Assembly (NCBI GenBank): GCA_036336695.1
Contig: JAYZFQ010000066.1
Span: forward strand, 1-21,578
Length of the DNA: 21,578 bases
Reading direction: 5' to 3'
Source of the DNA: GCA-2729515 sp036336695
GTDB taxonomy: Bacteria; Myxococcota_A; UBA9160; SMWR01
The notes beneath the pieces were generated by a model that worked only from the letters and a program-made list of their open reading frames with translations, had not been told where the DNA came from and made no database searches. Shown one piece after another: positions 1 to 7,645 of the stretch (position 1 is the stretch's first letter; every line of letters begins with the position of its first letter). The translations under genes and the position numbers were made by a program.

Positions 1-696
1 ACGGCCGCGCCGGACCGCGCGGTCGGCGTACGCGGTCAACGCTTCCAACTGCTCGTCCAGTCCGCGACGGCAAGCCTCCAGGCGCGTGCCCCGGGCGCCG
101 GGCGGCACCGCCAGCGGCTCGCCGTACTGGCAGACCACGCGGGCGAAGGGCAGGGGGACGAGCATGCCGTCCCAACTGGGGACCCGCAGGCAGGGGCGTG
201 CCGCCAACGCGAGCGGCACGATCGGCACTTCGGCAAGACACGCCACCTGGACCACCCCGGGTTTTGACACGCGCGCCGGTCCCAGGGGGCCGTCCGTGAG
301 AATGGCCACGACCCGCCCGCTGCGCACCAGCCGGACCAGGGAACGCAGCACCGGGACAGCCCCGCTTCGGCTGGAGCCCCGGGGCGCTTCGCCGAGGCCG
401 AGATGCCGGGCGACGGCCACAATCATGTCGCCGTCCCCGCTCCGGCTCACTGGGACGCAGACGCCGCTGTCCCGATAGGAAGCGGCGGCGATCAGAACCC
501 CCTGGTGCCAGAGCGCTCCGAGCACCCCCACCGGGCGCCCCCCGGCAAAGGGATCGGGACCCCGGGTGTCCACTCGCCAGGTCCACGCCAGGCCGCGCAA
601 CAAGCAGGCAAGCAGCGGCGCCAGCCACGCGGCGCCGGCCCGCACGCAGCGGCGCGCGATGCGCCGGGAGCGCGACGTTCGACCGGGGGCGGCCAC
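1..696 (-). CDS. DUF374-family lysophospholipid acyltransferase (3' end beyond window)
   Basis: Likely membrane-associated acyltransferase of the LPLAT/DUF374 family, transferring an acyl chain to a lysophospholipid or lipid A-type acceptor. Read from GTG at 696, 232 codons are present and the frame runs off the left edge, so the C-terminus is missing. Visible family landmarks in order: LWHQ (residues 62-65, position of the catalytic His block), SRSGDGD (84-90), RGSSRSG (106-112), TDGPLGP (134-140), KPGVVQ, VPIVP, a WD pair (175-176) and PLPF (181-184). A basic and hydrophobic N-terminus (residues 1-40) suggests membrane contact. No clear ribosome site precedes the GTG; TAGAGT lies 7 nt upstream and could be a -10 box of a nearly leaderless message. 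It is divergent from the carbamoyltransferase across 92 bp. The family call is solid; the acceptor lipid cannot be told from sequence. Confidence 0.85.
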   Translation of the reverse strand, partial: MAAPGRTSRSRRIARRCVRAGAAWLAPLLACLLRGLAWTWRVDTRGPDPFAGGRPVGVLGALWHQGVLIAAASYRDSGVCVPVSRSGDGDMIVAVARHLGLGEAPRGSSRSGAVPVLRSLVRLVRSGRVVAILTDGPLGPARVSKPGVVQVACLAEVPIVPLALAARPCLRVPSWDGMLVPLPFARVVCQYGEPLAVPPGARGTRLEACRRGLDEQLEALTAYADRAVRRGR

Positions 697-788
697 GCGC
701 GCGACTCTACACCAGCCGGAGAGGGCGGTTCGCCCGCTGATCGGATCTCGTGCCGATTCCCGTTGCCCCCCGCTATGATGGAGGGTCC

Positions 789-2618
789 ATGAATATTCTT
801 GGGATCTCGGCCTTCTACCACGACAGTGCCGCCTGCCTGGTGCGAGACGGCGAAATCGTCGCTGCCGCCCAGGAAGAGCGGTTTACGCGGAAGAAACACG
901 ACTACCGTTTTCCCCAGAAGGCAGTGGACTTCTGCCTGTCCCAGGCCGGGCTCCGGGCCGAGGAACTCGATCTCGTCACCTTCTACGACAAGCCCCTGCT
1001 GAAGTTCGACCGGCTGCTGGAGACCTACATCGCGTATGCGCCGGCGGGCTTCCGCCTCTTTCTCATGGGGCTGCCCCTCTGGCTCAAGCAGAAGCTCTTC
1101 ACGCCCCGAGAACTCGATCGAGGCCTCGGTGGGGCCTACAAGGGCCGGTACGTCTTTCTCGAACACCATGAATCCCACGCGGGGAGCGCCTTCTTCCCGT
1201 CCCCCTTCGAGGAAGCGGCGATCCTCACCCTCGATGGCGTCGGCGAATGGGCGACCGGGAGCATCGCCGTCGGCCGGGGCAACAAGATCGAGTTGCTCAA
1301 GGAACTCCGCTTCCCGCACTCCCTGGGCCTCCTCTACTCGGCGTTCACCTATTTCACGGGATTCAAGGTCAACAGCGGCGAGTACAAGTTGATGGGTCTC
1401 GCACCCTACGGCGAACCCGTCTACCGCGACGTGATGCTCGAGAAACTGCTGGACCTCAAGGAAGACGGCTCCTTCGCGATGGACATGTCCTACTTCGCCT
1501 ACTGCCATCGCGACGTCATGACCTCCCGCCGCATGGATGCGCTCTTCGATGGTCCGCCGCGGAAGGCCGAGACGCCGATTACCCAGCGCGAGATGGACAT
1601 CGCCGCATCGATCCAGGCGGTGACCGAAGAGATCATGCTCCGCATCACGCGCTACGCCCACGAGATCACAGGGGTGAAGAACCTCACCATGGCCGGCGGC
1701 GTCGCGCTCAACTGCGTGGGCAACGGCAGGATCTTGCGGGAATCCCCCTTCGAGGAGGTATGGATCCAACCCGCCGCGGGGGACGCCGGTGGGGCGCTCG
1801 GCGCCGCGCTCTTCGTGTGGCATCAACTCCTGGACAAGCCCCGCGACAACGGCGGCAAGGACTGTCAGCGCGGATCCCTGCTCGGGCCCCACTACACGCC
1901 CGAGGAAGTCACGACGTTCCTGGAAGGAACGGGAGCCGTCTACGAGCAGATCGAAGACGAAGACGCCCTCGCAGACCGGATCGCCGAACTCATCGCCACC
2001 GAAAACGTCGTCGGCCACATGGCGGGTCCGATGGAATTCGGTCCCCGCGCCCTGGGCGCCCGGTCGATCCTCGGAGACGCGCGCTCGCCGAAAATGCAAT
2101 CGGTCATGAACCTGAAGATCAAGTTCCGCGAATCCTTCCGGCCCTTCGCTCCGGCCATCCTCCGCGAAGACGTGGACGAATACTTCGAAATGCGCCCCGA
2201 GGAAGACAGTCCCTACATGCTCCTCGTCGCGCCGGTGCGTCCCGACAAGCGCACCGGCAACGGTGCCGGCGGGGCCAAGGGTCTCGACAAGCTCAAGGAG
2301 GTCCGGTCCACGGTCCCGGCCATCACCCACGTCGACTACTCCGCCCGGGTGCAGACCGTCGACGCGGAACGCAACCCACGCTTCTACAGGATCTTGACGC
2401 AGTTCAAGGCCCGAACCGGCTCGCCGGTGGTGATCAACACGAGCTTCAACGTTCGCGGCGAGCCCATCGTGTGCACGCCCGCGGACGCCTACCGCTGCTT
2501 CATGGCCACCAACATGGACGTGCTCGTGATCGAAAACTGCGTCCTGCTCAAGAACCAGCAACCCGACGCGGGCGAGGTCGACCGGGCCCAGTACCTGGCC
2601 GAGTTCGAACTGGATTAG
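789..2618 (+). CDS. NodU/CmcH-family O-carbamoyltransferase
   Basis: Predicted 609-residue cytoplasmic enzyme that moves a carbamoyl group from carbamoyl phosphate, through a carbamoyl-adenylate, to a hydroxyl of an unknown acceptor. The N-terminal Kae1-like domain has the opening NILGISAFYHDSAACLV, the metal-binding cluster HHESH (126-130), DGVGEW (149-154) and GGVALN (303-308). The C-terminal carbamoyltransferase domain has EFGPRALG (416-423), FRPFAPAIL and INTSFNVRGEP (549-559). Length is normal for the family (about 550-620). ATG at 789 is chosen over an in-frame ATG at 750 because GGAGGG lies just upstream of it and the conserved N-terminus begins exactly there. It is followed after 13 bp by an SxtJ-like gene and then DUF5989, the arrangement also seen around SxtI in saxitoxin clusters. 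The acceptor substrate is not evident; a glycan or small metabolite are both possible. Confidence 0.95.
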   Translation: MNILGISAFYHDSAACLVRDGEIVAAAQEERFTRKKHDYRFPQKAVDFCLSQAGLRAEELDLVTFYDKPLLKFDRLLETYIAYAPAGFRLFLMGLPLWLKQKLFTPRELDRGLGGAYKGRYVFLEHHESHAGSAFFPSPFEEAAILTLDGVGEWATGSIAVGRGNKIELLKELRFPHSLGLLYSAFTYFTGFKVNSGEYKLMGLAPYGEPVYRDVMLEKLLDLKEDGSFAMDMSYFAYCHRDVMTSRRMDALFDGPPRKAETPITQREMDIAASIQAVTEEIMLRITRYAHEITGVKNLTMAGGVALNCVGNGRILRESPFEEVWIQPAAGDAGGALGAALFVWHQLLDKPRDNGGKDCQRGSLLGPHYTPEEVTTFLEGTGAVYEQIEDEDALADRIAELIATENVVGHMAGPMEFGPRALGARSILGDARSPKMQSVMNLKIKFRESFRPFAPAILREDVDEYFEMRPEEDSPYMLLVAPVRPDKRTGNGAGGAKGLDKLKEVRSTVPAITHVDYSARVQTVDAERNPRFYRILTQFKARTGSPVVINTSFNVRGEPIVCTPADAYRCFMATNMDVLVIENCVLLKNQQPDAGEVDRAQYLAEFELD

Positions 2619-2631
2619 CGAGACCAGGCCG

Positions 2632-3075
2632 ATGAGCATGATCGAAATCGACTTCAAGCCGGACGAGAAGACGCTCCGTCAGTTCGGGTGGATCGCCCTG
2701 GGCGGATTCGGCCTGCTGGCGCTCCTCAGCTGGTTCGAGTTGCTCGTGTTCGCCTTCGGCCTGGGCGCAGCCCGGCTTCCCGTCGCGGCGAGCTTCGCCG
2801 CGCTCGGGCTCCTGGCGGCGGCGTTCTCTCTCATCGCCCCGAAGGCCAACCGGCCGATCTACGTCGCCCTGGCGGTGATCGCACTGCCGATCGGCTTCGT
2901 TCTCTCCTACGTGATCATGGGCACGCTCTTCTACCTCATGATCACGCCGGTCGGCCTCGTGTTCATGCTGACGCGCCGCGATTCCCTGCACCGCACGTTT
3001 CCGTCCCCAGCCGAATCGTGCTGGACCGACGCACGCCCGGCCCGGCCGAGGGACCGCTACTTCAGCCAGTTCTAG
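2632..3075 (+). CDS. SxtJ-family small membrane protein
   Basis: A 147-residue protein with three hydrophobic stretches (about residues 20-44, 50-69 and 77-113) and a charged, hydrophilic C-terminal tail containing a Trp and ending in YFSQF. This layout and the position directly behind a carbamoyltransferase match the SxtJ family, whose molecular role is not known; a membrane anchor or partner for the carbamoyltransferase is a guess. Two starts are possible, ATG 2632 and ATG 2638; the first is used because it leaves the usual short gap (13 bp) to the preceding stop, but neither has a strong ribosome site. Cotranscription with the upstream and downstream genes is likely from the spacing. Confidence 0.8.
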   Translation: MSMIEIDFKPDEKTLRQFGWIALGGFGLLALLSWFELLVFAFGLGAARLPVAASFAALGLLAAAFSLIAPKANRPIYVALAVIALPIGFVLSYVIMGTLFYLMITPVGLVFMLTRRDSLHRTFPSPAESCWTDARPARPRDRYFSQF

Positions 3076-3116
3076 TGAAATGGGGCGGGAACGCTCGCCC
3101 CCTCGGGAGACCCACG

Positions 3117-3323
3117 ATGAGCGATCAGGAAAAGCCGGGAAACGACGACTTCGCAGCAAAGGCAAGTGAAGAACGCACCGGGTTGGCAGGCGAGTTCGTC
3201 GCGTTCCTCAAGGACAACAAGAAGTGGTGGCTCGCGCCCATCATCCTTTCGATCCTGGGTCTCGGAGCCCTCGTGATGCTGGGCGGCACCGCAGCAGCCC
3301 CGTTCATCTACACCTTGTTCTGA
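3117..3323 (+). CDS. DUF5989 single-pass membrane peptide
   Basis: A 68-residue protein: a charged N-terminus (1-36), then one transmembrane segment (about 37-63) introduced by KKWWLAPIIL and closed by APFIYTLF at the very end. The KWW-LAPI and PFIYTLF signatures are those of DUF5989, small proteins that repeatedly accompany SxtJ and carbamoyltransferase genes. Function is unknown; a structural subunit of a membrane complex with the SxtJ-like protein is plausible. The gap to the SxtJ gene is 41 bp. The last 16 nucleotides overlap, tail to tail, the 3' end of the phosphopantetheinyl transferase gene on the other strand. It may correspond to the short unknown SxtK of saxitoxin clusters, but I cannot verify that. 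Confidence 0.85.
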   Translation: MSDQEKPGNDDFAAKASEERTGLAGEFVAFLKDNKKWWLAPIILSILGLGALVMLGGTAAAPFIYTLF

Positions 3324-3982
3324 TCGCCCCGCGGCGCCGGCAACGCGACGCCAGTGAAGACATGCGCGCCGTCGCAGGCGAAACGACCGTCGAACCGGCG
3401 GGCGCCGCCTGCGGGCGGCACGCCGTCCCGAAGCAGCCGGGCAGTGAAGCGCCCCGCCTCGGGGCTCAATTCGATTGCCACGTCGTGGAAGCCGAGGAAG
3501 GTCCGCGCCAACGGGTAGTAGCACTTGTACGTGCTTTCCTTGGCGCTGAAGATGAGTTTCTCCCAATTCGTTCCGGCCGGCGGCGAATGGCCCTCGAGCT
3601 GTGCGATTTCAGCGGGCCGGCAGATCCGGGCAGCGAGGGCCGGCTCGAGGGGTTCGGCGCTTTCGGCGTCGACGCCGAGTCCCGCCCAGTGCTCGCGTCG
3701 GCCGACAACGCTGACGCAGTAGTCCGGGCAGTGGGTGATGCTGCCGACGATGCCCTCGGGCCAACAGGGCGTGCGGTCGGCGGCGGAGAGGAGCGGGGCG
3801 GGGGGGACGCCCAGCTGTGCCAGCGCCGCGCGAGCACACAGCCTCCCCGCTGTGAACTCTCGCCGACGCTTGGGCACCGCGCGAGCGATCGCTGCCGCTT
3901 CCTCGGGAAACAATTCGCCGGCCCACATCGCCTCGGTCGCGACCACCGTGACGATGCCTTCGGGAAAGAGCTGGTCGATCAA
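3308..3982 (-). CDS. 4'-phosphopantetheinyl transferase (EntD/Sfp type)
   Basis: Transfers the phosphopantetheine arm of CoA to a serine of acyl, peptidyl or aryl carrier proteins. The 224-residue length is typical. Motifs: the N-terminal RRREFTAGR block (39-47), the substrate-proximal GIVGSITHCPDYC (77-89), GLGVDAE (101-107) with the Mg-binding Asp105 and Glu107, and FSAKESTYK (145-153) with the catalytic Lys148-Glu149 pair. The start is taken as TTG 3982, whose last bases overlap the TGA stop of the ABC permease, giving translational coupling; GTG and ATG codons 13-18 codons downstream would cut into the conserved N-terminal region. It is the third gene of a minus-strand operon with an ABC exporter. 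No carrier protein or synthase gene is in the window, so its client is unknown. Its 3' end overlaps the DUF5989 gene by 16 bp. Confidence 0.9.
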   Translation of the reverse strand: MIDQLFPEGIVTVVATEAMWAGELFPEEAAAIARAVPKRRREFTAGRLCARAALAQLGVPPAPLLSAADRTPCWPEGIVGSITHCPDYCVSVVGRREHWAGLGVDAESAEPLEPALAARICRPAEIAQLEGHSPPAGTNWEKLIFSAKESTYKCYYPLARTFLGFHDVAIELSPEAGRFTARLLRDGVPPAGGARRFDGRFACDGAHVFTGVALPAPRGDQNKV

Positions 3983-4791
3983 GTCCGGTTCCCGAGCTCC
4001 ATTCGCCGGAAAACGACGCACAACAGGATCGCCGCGCCGAAGGCCCACGCCACGGCGCGCACCGCCACCCAGCCGGCGTGCAGGTCGGGCGGTCCATTGG
4101 CGCCCAGCCAGGGGGATAACGCTGCAAGGGGACCCGCGGCGAGGGGCGGCCCGAAGCGCGCGAGGCCCCCAAGCAGCCCCGACGGCTCCCCGCCCAGTTG
4201 CAACGCGACCTCGATGCTCGCGAACCCCCATACCGCCCCGAGCACCACCAGGGAAGTGAGTGTGCTGCCGAGCCAAAGGGAAAGCGCCATGGCCAAGGCA
4301 GCAACGCACAGGGCGTTGACCAGGATGAAGGCGAGGGCGCCCACGGCCGGCCCGCCCCCGAGCCCCTGGCGCGCGGCGAGCAATACGCCGGCCGCGCCTA
4401 CGACCGCGAGCCCCACGAACGCCGCCATGGCCCAGGCGCCGGCAAGGCGCGCCAAGGCATAGCTCTCGCGGGAGACCGGTCGTGAGAGCAGGAGGGGCGC
4501 CGAGCCGTCCTTCAACGGCTCGACCAGGTGGTCTGCCGCCAGTACCCCCGCGAGGACCAGGGTCCACAACCCGAGGAGGACCATCATGGCGAGTCCACCG
4601 GCGCCGGCGATCTCGGGCACGGCAACGGGCTGGCCGTCGCTGACCACCGTCGGGCTGCACGAGGTGCAGGTGTCGACGAAGAAGAGCGAGAGCAGTGCCA
4701 AGGCGGCAATAGCCGGGACGATGCGTCGCCGGAAGGCATCGGAGAACGCTTCGGCGGCAAGCCACCCAAAGACCCGCGGCGCGGCGGCCAT
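3979..4791 (-). CDS. ABC-2 type transporter permease
   Basis: A 270-residue polytopic inner-membrane protein with about six hydrophobic segments and an N-terminal cytoplasmic amphipathic part, the normal design of ABC-2 exporter permeases. It starts at ATG 4791, sharing one base with the TGA stop of the ATPase gene (TGATG), and its own TGA overlaps the start of the phosphopantetheinyl transferase, so all three are translationally coupled. A CxxC pair (Cys42, Cys45) sits just after the first membrane segment, on the predicted extracytoplasmic side, followed by a loop up to about residue 65; this could form a disulfide. The GSAPLLLSRPVSR stretch after the second segment is typical of ABC-2 permeases. 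Substrate cannot be inferred. Confidence 0.85.
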   Translation of the reverse strand: MAAAPRVFGWLAAEAFSDAFRRRIVPAIAALALLSLFFVDTCTSCSPTVVSDGQPVAVPEIAGAGGLAMMVLLGLWTLVLAGVLAADHLVEPLKDGSAPLLLSRPVSRESYALARLAGAWAMAAFVGLAVVGAAGVLLAARQGLGGGPAVGALAFILVNALCVAALAMALSLWLGSTLTSLVVLGAVWGFASIEVALQLGGEPSGLLGGLARFGPPLAAGPLAALSPWLGANGPPDLHAGWVAVRAVAWAFGAAILLCVVFRRMELGNRT

Positions 4792-5501
4792 CAGCCGCGC
4801 ACCGCGCGCACGAAGGCGTCTTCCAGGGTTTCACCGGGGCGCGCAAGGGCCTCGATCGACCCGGCCGCGGCCACGCGGCCCTCGTTCACGATGACCGCTT
4901 CGTCGCAAATGCGTTCGACCTCCGAGAGGACGTGGGAACTCACCAGGACCGTGCAACCCCGCTCTCGGTGTTCTCGAATCCAGTCGCGGGCGTCCCGGAT
5001 CCCCAGTGGGTCGAGACCGCTGGTCGGTTCATCGAGGAGCAGGAGTTCCGGCGTGCCGAGCATCGCCTGGGCGAAACCTGCCCGCTGCAGCAGTCCCTTC
5101 GAGAGTTCGCCGAGGCGCTCATTCGCCCGGTGCGCCAGGCCCGTCCGCTCGAGCACCGCCGCGACACTCCGCGCGAGTTCGACCCCCTCGAGACCCGCCA
5201 GGCGCGCGTGGAGCTGCAAGAGCTTCGCGATGGTCATGCGTGCCGGAAGCCGCAAGCGTTCCGGCAGGTAGCCGACGCCGACCCGCGATGTCACCGAACG
5301 CGTCTCCTGGCCCCGCACCGCAACCGTTCCCGACGTCGGTCGGGCGAAACCCAGCAGCAGGCGGAGCGCCGTCGTCTTGCCCGCGCCGTTCGGACCCAGG
5401 AGACCGACCGCAACACCTTGGGGCACCCGGAGGTCGAAGTTCTGCAGGGCGTCGCGGCGCCCGTACCGCTTGGTGACGCGGGACATCTCGAGGGCGTACA
5501 T
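4791..5501 (-). CDS. ABC transporter ATP-binding protein
   Basis: Cytoplasmic ATPase that powers the adjacent ABC-2 permease. The 236 residues carry Walker A GPNGAGKTT (36-44), a signature loop LSKGLLQRAG (133-142) of the variant usual in ABC-2 exporters instead of LSGGQ, Walker B LLLLDEPTSGLDP (153-165) and the H-loop SSH (188-190). ATG 5501 is chosen because the conserved ABC fold begins three residues later; an in-frame ATG at 5567 would add a low-complexity Ala/Arg extension. It opens the minus-strand operon ATPase-permease-phosphopantetheinyl transferase and is divergent from pcm across 115 bp that should hold both promoters. I could not pick out a convincing -35/-10 pair there. Confidence 0.93.
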   Translation of the reverse strand: MYALEMSRVTKRYGRRDALQNFDLRVPQGVAVGLLGPNGAGKTTALRLLLGFARPTSGTVAVRGQETRSVTSRVGVGYLPERLRLPARMTIAKLLQLHARLAGLEGVELARSVAAVLERTGLAHRANERLGELSKGLLQRAGFAQAMLGTPELLLLDEPTSGLDPLGIRDARDWIREHRERGCTVLVSSHVLSEVERICDEAVIVNEGRVAAAGSIEALARPGETLEDAFVRAVRG

Positions 5502-5616
5502 GCGGGCAGAACCTACCACCCGCCGGGCCGATCGGGCAGGCGGGGCGGCCCGTTCCGATGCACTCATTTGCGGCCTGGCGGGGTTTCCCTCTACCCTCCG
5601 CCGTGGGGGTGAGAGG

Positions 5617-6285
5617 ATGTCCGGTTCGGCACGAACCGGGGGCGGAGCCTTCGTCCGCGCCCGGCAGAGGCTCGTGGAGCGTCTCGTCCAGCAGGGCGTG
5701 ACGGACCCCCGCGTGCTCCAGGCCTTCGCCACCGTCCCCCGGCACCAATTGATCCCGGAGGCGCTTCGAGACCGGGCCTACGCCGACCTGGCCCTCCCGA
5801 TCGGTGCCGGCCAGACGATTTCGGCACCGGGAATCGTCGCGGCCATGACCCAGGCCCTCGAACTCCGCGGCGACGAGACCGTGCTCGAAGTGGGGACCGG
5901 TTCGGGCTACCAGGCCGCGGTCCTCTCGCGGCTGGCGGAGCGCATCGTGTCGATCGAGCGACTGCCACGCCTCGCCGCCGACGCGCGGCGCGCCCTCGAT
6001 GGCCTTGGTGTCTCGAACGTCGTGGTCCACCTGGGCGACGGAACCGCCGGCCGCCCGTCCGATGCCCCGTTCGATGCCATCGTCGTCACCGCCGGGGGTC
6101 CGGACGTGCCCCAGCCACTTCTCGAGCAGCTGGCACCAGCGGGCCGGCTGGTCGGGCCTTTCGGAACGCGCGAGGAACAGTCGCTGGTTCGCGTGCGCCG
6201 CACGACGTCCGACGGTTTCGAACGCGAAGTGCTGGGTCGATGCCGCTTCGTCGACCTGGTCGGGACCCACGGATGGGCGGCCTAG
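5617..6285 (+). CDS. pcm: Protein-L-isoaspartate O-methyltransferase
   Basis: Repairs damaged proteins by S-adenosylmethionine-dependent methylation of L-isoaspartyl residues in the cytoplasm. The 222 residues fit the family. Landmarks: VPRHQLIP (40-47), QTIS (66-69, substrate-side motif), PGIVAAM, then the SAM-binding motif VLEVGTGSGYQAAVL (89-103), an acidic end of the next strand (SIER), and LGDGTAGRP before the active-site loop VVTAGGPDVP, which reads AGG where many family members have AAP. ATG 5617 follows a purine-rich stretch (GGGGGTGAGAGG). The gene overlaps the following nlpD-like gene by 13 bp. The pcm-nlpD order is the same as in enterobacteria, although surE and rpoS are absent here. 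Confidence 0.93.
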   Translation: MSGSARTGGGAFVRARQRLVERLVQQGVTDPRVLQAFATVPRHQLIPEALRDRAYADLALPIGAGQTISAPGIVAAMTQALELRGDETVLEVGTGSGYQAAVLSRLAERIVSIERLPRLAADARRALDGLGVSNVVVHLGDGTAGRPSDAPFDAIVVTAGGPDVPQPLLEQLAPAGRLVGPFGTREEQSLVRVRRTTSDGFEREVLGRCRFVDLVGTHGWAA

Positions 6286-6986
6286 CCCGACGGTTGGCCG
6301 CAACGGCGGCACTGGCGCTGCTGGGAGCCTGCAGCTCGCTTCCCGAAGGCGGAACCGTCCACATCGTGCGGCCGGGAGAGAACCTGTGGCGCATCTCCCG
6401 GCACTACGGCGTGACAGTGGACGAACTGCGCCGCGCGAACGGGGTGCGCGACGCCCACACGCTCCAGGTGGGACAAGCCCTGCGGATTCCCGGCAGCGCG
6501 AAAGCCCAGCCGGCCGCAAATCTCGGCAATGCCCCGACCGCGCGACGCACCCCGGCACGAACGGGAGACCGCGCCCTCGCGCTGAAGGAGGCCGACCTGC
6601 GCTTCGCCTGGCCCCTGCCGGGGAAGGTGAGTTCCGGTTACGGGTGGCGGAGCGGAAGACGCCACGAGGGGATCGACATCCCGGCAAAGAAGGGTACGAC
6701 CGTGCGCGCTGCCGAAGCCGGCCGGGTCATCTATTCCGGGACCCTGGGCGACTACGGCCGCATCGTGATCGTCAAGCACGCCGGGCGCTACTCGACGGTC
6801 TACGCCCACAACCACCGGAACAAAGTGAAGAAGGGCGACTTCGTGGAACGAGGGGATGTGGTCTCGACCGTGGGGCGGTCGGCACACGCCCGCGGGTCCC
6901 ACCTGCATTTCGAGGTACGTCGAGACCGCGTGGCCCAGGATCCGCTGCGTTATCTCCCCGAGCACGCACGAACAGCGAGCCGCTGA
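6273..6986 (+). CDS. nlpD: NlpD-like lipoprotein with LysM and M23 (LytM) domains
   Basis: Envelope lipoprotein of 237 residues. Signal peptide ending in lipobox LLGAC with the lipidated Cys at residue 20; one LysM peptidoglycan-binding domain (about 28-74, GENLWRISRHYGV to LRIPG); a Pro/Ala/Arg-rich linker (75-105); and a C-terminal M23/LytM domain (about 112-230). All LytM metal and catalytic positions are present: His131 and Asp135 (RRHEGID), His179 (YAH) and His210/His212 (HLH). E. coli NlpD lacks these and only activates amidases, so this one may itself cleave peptidoglycan cross-links. ATG 6273 lies inside the pcm gene (13 bp overlap); an in-frame ATG at 6240 would place charged residues ahead of the signal peptide. 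Role in cell separation is inferred from the family. Confidence 0.9.
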   Translation: MGGLARRLAATAALALLGACSSLPEGGTVHIVRPGENLWRISRHYGVTVDELRRANGVRDAHTLQVGQALRIPGSAKAQPAANLGNAPTARRTPARTGDRALALKEADLRFAWPLPGKVSSGYGWRSGRRHEGIDIPAKKGTTVRAAEAGRVIYSGTLGDYGRIVIVKHAGRYSTVYAHNHRNKVKKGDFVERGDVVSTVGRSAHARGSHLHFEVRRDRVAQDPLRYLPEHARTASR

Positions 6987-6993
6987 CCCGCCA

Positions 6994-7007
6994 CCGGATG
7001 CGTCCGG
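6994..7007 (+). terminator. Hairpin 8 nt after the nlpD-like stop
   Basis: CCGGA, loop TGCG, TCCGG: a perfect 5-bp GC-rich stem with a tetraloop just past the TGA at 6984-6986. The alternative outer pairing GACCCG (6985-6990) with CGGGTC (7005-7010) overlaps it. There is no T-run, so intrinsic termination is doubtful; it may instead mark a transcript end or do nothing. Confidence 0.3.
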
Positions 7008-7075
7008 GTCGTCAAGGGCTCCGCCAGCCGACCCCGGGCGTGGTCCCCGCAACCCCGTGCTAGCTTGCGCCCCAC

Positions 7076-7151
7076 GCCCCCGTAGCTCAGAGGATAGAGC
7101 GTCGGTTTCCTAAACCGTGCGTCCCAGGTTCGAGTCCTGGCGGGGGCGCCA
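7076..7151 (+). tRNA. tRNA-Arg, anticodon CCT
   Basis: A full cloverleaf can be drawn: acceptor GCCCCCG (7076-7082) with CGGGGGC (7141-7147), D-stem GCTC/GAGC, anticodon stem CGGT/ACCG with loop TTCCTAA giving anticodon CCT (reads AGG), T-stem CCAGG/CCTGG around TTCGAGT, discriminator G and an encoded CCA (7149-7151). The outermost anticodon-stem position (27-43) is a T-T mismatch. TAGCTT at 7061-7066 is a possible -10 box but I see no matching -35. It stands alone between the nlpD-like gene and the DUF1330 pair. Confidence 0.95.
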
Positions 7152-7178
7152 GCGGCTGAGATCGATCCGCGAGGCGCC

Positions 7179-7601
7179 ATGAAAGTTTCGAACCAGGTCC
7201 AACCCGACCGCGAGCAGATCCAGGCCTTTCTCGAAACCGAGGGGCCCGTCAGCATGGTCAACCTGCTCAAGTTTCGCGAGACCGCGGCCTACGCCGATGG
7301 GCGCGATCCGGAACTCTCCGGCGCTGCGGCCTACGTACGCTATGCCCGGGAAATGAAGAAACTCGTCGAAGCCAGCGGCGGACGCATGGTCTTCGCCGGT
7401 GAGGTCCTGGGGTTCCTGCTGGGCGAGGCGGAAGAGTCCTGGGACCAGGTCGCGATCGTCGAGTATCCGTCGGCGAAGGCACTCCTCCGCATCGCAGCCA
7501 CGCCCGAGTTCCAGGCGATCGAAATCCACCGCGTTGCAGGACTCGCGGGCCAGCTCAACATCACCACGCGTGCCGGCGGAATCGAGCAACTCGGATCCTG
7601 A
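7179..7601 (+). CDS. DUF1330-type protein (first of two)
   Basis: A 140-residue soluble protein with the ferredoxin-like alpha/beta pattern of the DUF1330 / dimeric alpha-beta barrel group: an N-terminal strand SMVNLLKF, a helix containing AAAYVRYAREMKKLVEASGGR, strands MVFAGEVLGFLLG and QVAIVEYPS, then the helix with EFQAIEIHR near the end. GTP, metal or cofactor motifs are absent and no signal peptide is seen. The family's reaction is not established. ATG 7179 lies 27 bp past the tRNA CCA end. The second DUF1330 gene follows after 44 bp on the same strand; the two are clearly different in sequence, so any duplication is old. Confidence 0.8.
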   Translation: MKVSNQVQPDREQIQAFLETEGPVSMVNLLKFRETAAYADGRDPELSGAAAYVRYAREMKKLVEASGGRMVFAGEVLGFLLGEAEESWDQVAIVEYPSAKALLRIAATPEFQAIEIHRVAGLAGQLNITTRAGGIEQLGS

Positions 7602-7645
7602 AGCGTGCTGCCTTTCGAGACCCCCCAGCCAAAAGGAGCCCCACT

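Noticed and set aside
492..2657. A 721-codon open frame on the minus strand opposite the carbamoyltransferase
   Set aside because: It is antisense to a gene with complete conserved motifs, mirrors its codon positions, has no recognisable domain, and spans the divergent neighbour's start region. Long antisense frames are expected in GC-rich DNA.
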